A stretch of DNA of 64,000 nucleotides, from NCBI RefSeq assembly GCF_024713975.1, contig NC_091099.1, positions 1,458,501-1,522,500 of the forward strand, in the 5' to 3' direction. The position numbers and the translations under genes are program-made. Position 1 is the first letter of the stretch. Each line of letters starts with the position of its first letter. The stretch comes from Paralichthys olivaceus. Taxonomy: Eukaryota; Chordata; Actinopteri; Pleuronectiformes; Paralichthyidae. The notes beneath the pieces were generated by a model. That model did not search any database. It saw only the letters and a program-made list of their open reading frames with translations, and was not told the DNA's origin. Of this stretch, positions 59,707 to 64,000 are shown one piece after another.

Positions 59707-60016
59707 CACGGTCCGTGTCCTTCGGAGGCTGCATTAGAAAAACTACAGGTTCCTTCAAATGCGTCAACAGGTCGATCCTCATCGAGTGAAACCTTCCCAG
59801 GATTCATTGCTCTTTGGTCAACTGTTTTTTAAAGAGGTAATGGCGCCGGCAAGCAATGAGACGGCTGATGCACTCAACCGAACAGCTAATGATACACATG
59901 TTAAAAAAAACCAAGGGGCATCTCGTCTAGGTTCGGCCTTCGCCGTCTTTACGGCCCACGAAGAACTCCGCCCTCGTAGCTGCGTAGGTCGTGTCCCCTG
60001 AAGGAGGCGGTCCCTG
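59707..60016. mobile_element. Short DNA-transposon-like element (MITE), family A copy 2
   Basis: The left end CACGGTCCGTGTCCTTCGGA and the right end reverse-complemented, CAGGGACCGCCTCCTTCAGG, are inverted repeats. The outer words TCTCATTT and TCTCAATT also match in inverted sense. The interior shares CCCAGGATTCATTG and TAATGGCGCCGGCAAGCAA with copy 1 at 16134-16543, same orientation. Confidence 0.65.
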
Positions 60017-60160
60017 AATTGAGACACAGCTTAAGCTTTAATTTCTAAATTTGTAAAAGTTGGTAAATCTTCTGTCATTAAATTAGCTTCAAACTTGACA
60101 CAGCGGGAAAGAAGAAGCTCCCTATCAACAAGGACGCCCCCTATAGTTTCAAAGACAATA

Positions 60161-60191
<31 letters not shown>

Positions 60192-60799
60192 AATGAACCT
60201 GCTTGATTGTTTGCACAGATTGATCTTTCCAAAAACATAAATATATATAATTCTGTGTCTTACAAATCCCCAGACTTGACAATCTACTGTTGGAGACGAT
60301 TGGTGTTGAGATGCCTGAGTTCTCTTCCTGCTCCTTCACATTCCTTTTCTTCCATTTGTGGTTTCATCCACAAATCCATTATGCAGGTTTTCACTACTGT
60401 TCCCTTAACTGTGTAAAGACAGGGGCCAAACGAAGCTGTGCAATTCAACAGAACAGATACTTTTAGCTTTGACTTCTTTTGCGTCGTCTGTCCAATGGTT
60501 GGGTCACGTCAATGTGGAAGTAAATACTTCTCATTTAAAAAGAAACACTGCACTTTGTTATCGAAGGCTCACCCACAGTTTGAGTTCTTTGGATAAAAAC
60601 AGCCGTTAGAAGATTAGCTCAAGCTACATCGAACCACGATTTCTCAAAAGTGGATCAAATGTCACCCATGAGCCATTTTCAGACATGAACCATGGTTTCT
60701 CTCGTGGTTTGTGTTTGTCCTGTGAAGCAGCAGATCGTCCGACTCATTCACAACAACAGGAACACGTGCTGTGGAATGATCAGTGTTGTTGCTTACAGC

Positions 60800-61050
60800 T
60801 CGTCCACACCGGCGTCGGCCACTATCACCCAAACATCTGGAATCTCCTCGTCTTTCCAAGTTGACGTCTTCGTCTTCTACGTGTACGACGAGATTTGGGT
60901 TCTTCCAGTTTAACGTCTGTCGCGTGTTAGAAACGCTTGTGATGAATCGTCTGGACAACATCCTGCTGTGTCCTCACATGGACTCACTAGGACAATCTTC
61001 AGAGTTTCCAGGGACAGAGTCATGAAAAACTCTGGAGATTGTCCCAAGCA
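60800..61050. repeat. Foldback family D, copy 2, with a short palindrome
   Basis: AATCTCCTCGTCTTTCCAAG at 60841-60860 is identical to 11577-11596, and GACGTCTTCGTCTT follows in both. Near its right end GGACAATCTTCAGAGTTTCC (60990-61009) pairs with AAAACTCTGGAGATTGTCC (about 61026-61044). Confidence 0.6.
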
Positions 61051-63587
61051 GCTGACGATGCCCCCTCGTAAAAATTTTGTTTTTCGTCTTATCTCGTAGT
61101 TCTGCTTTTCCAACAACCAAATTACGCTCTGACTGCCTTTGTTTGTAGCGCCATTAGCATGCAACTGTTTTCAGCCAAAAACTTCGTATAAACCTGCGAC
61201 CGGCCTTTCCGCCTGTCACTGGACCGTGATCTCAGCTAGCAGGTGAACATGGTGGAGCGTTTAGCAGCTAACGAGCAAGATATTTCTCAGGAGTGGTTGG
61301 AGGCCAGAGCTACAAAAGAAACTGAATATAAGTATTTATTTGAGTATTTGAATTCTAATGTTTCTCTCTTAAAATGTTTTTTTTTTTTTTAGCTTGTTCT
61401 GCTGCCCCCCAGTGGCCAAAACAAAATTAATGTAACTTTAGGATCCAATGGTTTAACTCCACACACACAGTTGAACCACGTGATATTAGAGCAGATGAAC
61501 TCAATGAAAAGTCAAAAGAAACGAAGCCTGACATGTTTTGTGTTAAAAAAAAAAAAAATCAGTGCCTTTTTAGTTTTGGTTCATTCAGTGCGGTGATGAT
61601 GACGTCGTCGGTACATTCGTATAATTTACCTGTTGACTTCAGATACGTCTCCAATCTCAGCACACCCAACAGATCACTGCATTCACACGAGTCGTCTTGT
61701 AACTGGATATGAGTTGGATCATCTAAGATGGCTGCCATGGAATATTTAATGATAAACCGAAGAGGCCAACGTGCTGCGAGAGATCATATTCACGCTGCTG
61801 CCATTTCCCTCTGATCTACTAATGTAGAATTGATCGGGTTCACTTAAAGGCAAAATACATTCTGAGAACAAAGTCTTTATTTTACAGAAAACTTTTACAA
61901 CAATCAAATCATAACTCTGGACTATGTTGAAAATAAGAAGATGCTGAATTAGATGAAAGAGATCTAGAAAAAGATGAAAAGCAGAGATGTTGAGAATAAA
62001 ATCAAAATATATGATAACGATAAATGATAAAGTCATATTCGAGAAGAAATTCGTAAAATTATGACAACAAAGTCTAATTATAGAATAAAGAAGAATGGTT
62101 GTTAAAGGACAAAATACTAAGTACTTGTACATTTTGGCATGAAAATGGTTAAAAATCTTTCCAAAGCATCTGTAGCATCTGGACCTTTTTCATACTTGAC
62201 TAAAATTACCACTCGTCGCCTTTCACTGAGCTTCTTGCCTTCGATTCATTCAACAACTCACTCATGCAACATGTATTTCATATGAAATGTTCATTATGAT
62301 GTTGTAAATTTAAAGTTCCTGTCAGGTGATTTTTATCATGTGATTTAAAATCAGGAAATCAAACATTTAAAAACTATAGGTTGTTTCAGTCGGCGTGTCA
62401 CTGAGCCGTTCCAGTGGCCGAGCTTTGACCTTCTGACGCTTCTGATGAGAAACAGTTTCATTTCCATGTCAACCATCTGAGGTGCGCCACAGGAAGTTGT
62501 TCTGATCCACCAGAAAGTGTCCTTCCTCTGAACTCCACTCCTGTGATTCTGACACCATGAGGATCCACTGTACTTACTCATCAACATAGTTATATATCCT
62601 GTATAGATACTGTATGTATGTACGTTTGTATAGGAGTTATTATTGTATGCTGTTGGTATTAACCAAATCCTGGGTGTAACACCGCATGATATCGATGTTG
62701 TAAAATGAAAACAAGATGCACAGACTGTTCAGAGTGATGGTGGTTCTTCTTGTCAATAAATAACCTTTACACCTAAAACACTTTTCTTTACAGAACACAA
62801 GTTAATAAGTTCACACTTTCTTTTTTTACACCGTCCTACTGAGGTGAAATACAGAGTTCTACTGAAAAAACCCAGTTTAGCACCAATCAAATATCCCAGA
62901 GTCAGAAATGATCCGACATCAGTTACTTTATTATTCACAGTGTGAGTTAAGATCTCATACATATTTCATATTCACAGTCAAGCTTTGCATCATAATAAAT
63001 GAATCCGCTGTAAATACACTTCATTCTTATATATATTTTACAGTAATTGTCTTTCATCTCTGTTCTTTAACATCCTCAACTGACAACAGAACTTTTATCT
63101 ACTGTTTCTAATAGTGTCAGGACTTTAAACACTTTGTACTTAGTTCAGGAAGCTGATGATGTCAATGTCACTGTTCACACGGAAAGGATTTAAAGCAGCG
63201 AGGTGTACGTCCGCCCACAGACTGCGTCGATGAGCCTGAAGCTGGTTTGCAAACATCAAGTGCAGCTTTAAATAAAGAGTAATTACAACTTGAACAGATG
63301 TTGATATATTCAGGTCCCTAAGCAATGAAGACGTTAAATCTCTACCAGAGATGAGAGGAATACACACATTTTGTCTGGAGACAGAAAACTTCAGGACACA
63401 CTACAGCTGCAGAGCGGGGGTGCGTCATGTGACCGGTGACTATCACATGGTCTCAAGCTCTATCGCTCTTATCCCCGTCAGGCGAGTGAGTAAACGCAGC
63501 CAATAACGGGCAGGAAGTTTTTGATGCGTATCATGCAGCCACTTTGTGTTCAGGACTGAAGATGGAAGATGACATGAGCGGTGAAAG

Positions 63588-63957
63588 TTAGTTTTCAGAG
63601 GAGTCGGTCTCTTCGGTGGAGCCGTCGCTCTCCACCTCGATCCTCCGTCTGTGGTGGATGTTCCTCCTCGGCGACGCCTTCCTCTGCAGCTCCTTCAGCC
63701 CGATCACCGCGCTGCCGCTGCTGTTGCTGCTGGGACTCACCGAGATCTGAGCGATTCTGGACAGGGAGGAGCACGAGATGTAAAAAAAACAACTGCAGAG
63801 GGAGGCAGAGGGAAGAGAAGAGACGGCAGGGAGGACAGGAAGTAAAGAGCAAAGAAAGAAAAGTGACGAGGGAAAAGAGAAAACAGCTCTCACAGTTTGT
63901 CCAGTTCCTGGTCCATCTCTGGGTCAACAAGTAACTCTGCTCTGCTCGGTAACACTC
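63588..63957 (-). CDS. Last two coding exons of an unidentified gene
   Basis: The penultimate exon 63957-63894 reads VLPSRAELLVDPEMDQELDK; the terminal exon 63756-63588 reads LIAQISVSPSSNSSGSAVIG, a basic KELQRKASPRRNIHHRRRIE, and the acidic/Ser end VESDGSTEETDSSEN before TAA. Both splice sites are good (CTCTCTGCAG/GA; CT/GTGAGA; CTGTCCAG/A) and the phase joins (CT+A = Leu). RRKASPRR-like and SDGSTEE stretches look like phosphorylation and casein-kinase-2 sites. I do not recognise the protein; the rest lies beyond the right edge. It is tail-to-tail with mapk8ip1. Confidence 0.7.
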
Positions 63958-64000
63958 CTGCAGAGAGAGATGGTTTAGATGGAGACAAACTCGACTTGTT

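Larger units (their letters stand above)
58931..63587. other. 3' flank of mapk8ip1 and spacer to the next gene
   Basis: No coding gene was recognised. It contains the mapk8ip1 3' UTR (end not fixed), a C run at 59352, the B+A composite repeat at 59.56-60.02 kb, a TA-rich stretch at 60.16 kb, foldback family D at 60.8-61.05 kb, and long AT-rich sequence at 61.8-63.4 kb. Several short ATG frames exist but none looks conserved. Confidence 0.5.

Overview
The window is vertebrate nuclear DNA, almost certainly from a ray-finned (teleost, probably percomorph) fish. The evidence is multi-exon genes with GT-AG introns of 0.1-4 kb, very frequent CA/TG microsatellites, tRNA-derived SINE fragments, short dispersed palindromic elements, and five proteins that read as close orthologues of vertebrate genes. 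All gene models below were built by eye from splice signals, reading phase and remembered family sequences; no alignment was run.

Layout, left to right: (1) the 3' part of chtf8 (+, 483-1128). (2) A repeat-bearing spacer. (3) has3, hyaluronan synthase 3 (-, 5834-10547, 4 coding exons, 558 aa), with a complete solo LTR in its last intron. (4) A 7 kb spacer with a GC-rich block at 14.7-15.8 kb (possible has3 promoter or 5' exon) and several dispersed repeats. (5) tango6 (-, 17857-29078, 18 coding exons, 1096 aa, every junction in phase). (6) A tandem pair of small secreted-protein genes (-, 30189-31007 and 33202-34224) that share a nearly identical 3' coding region. (7) A circadian cryptochrome of the CRY2/CRY3 group (+, 35260-44649, 13 coding exons, about 709 aa). 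(8) mapk8ip1 (JIP1; +, 48962-58930, 12 coding exons, 765 aa). (9) The last two coding exons of an unidentified minus-strand gene (63588-63957) at the right edge.

The order chtf8-has3-tango6 matches the mammalian 16q22 neighbourhood, and cryptochrome-mapk8ip1 matches the mammalian CRY2-MAPK8IP1 pair on 11p11. The window therefore spans a junction between two ancestral synteny blocks, and the tandem secreted-gene pair sits at that junction. The genes do not form one pathway: chtf8 acts in replication-clamp loading, has3 in extracellular matrix synthesis, tango6 in secretion/Golgi organisation or polymerase assembly, the cryptochrome in the circadian clock, and mapk8ip1 in JNK scaffolding and kinesin transport.

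I found no convincing new molecular system. The most interesting points are the tandem secreted genes with a conversion-like identical tail, the long acidic and basic tail on the cryptochrome, a JIP1 that starts at its JNK-binding motif and ends with Phe instead of the kinesin-contacting Tyr, a clean solo LTR with a 5-bp target duplication, and several palindromic dispersed repeats found in two or more copies.
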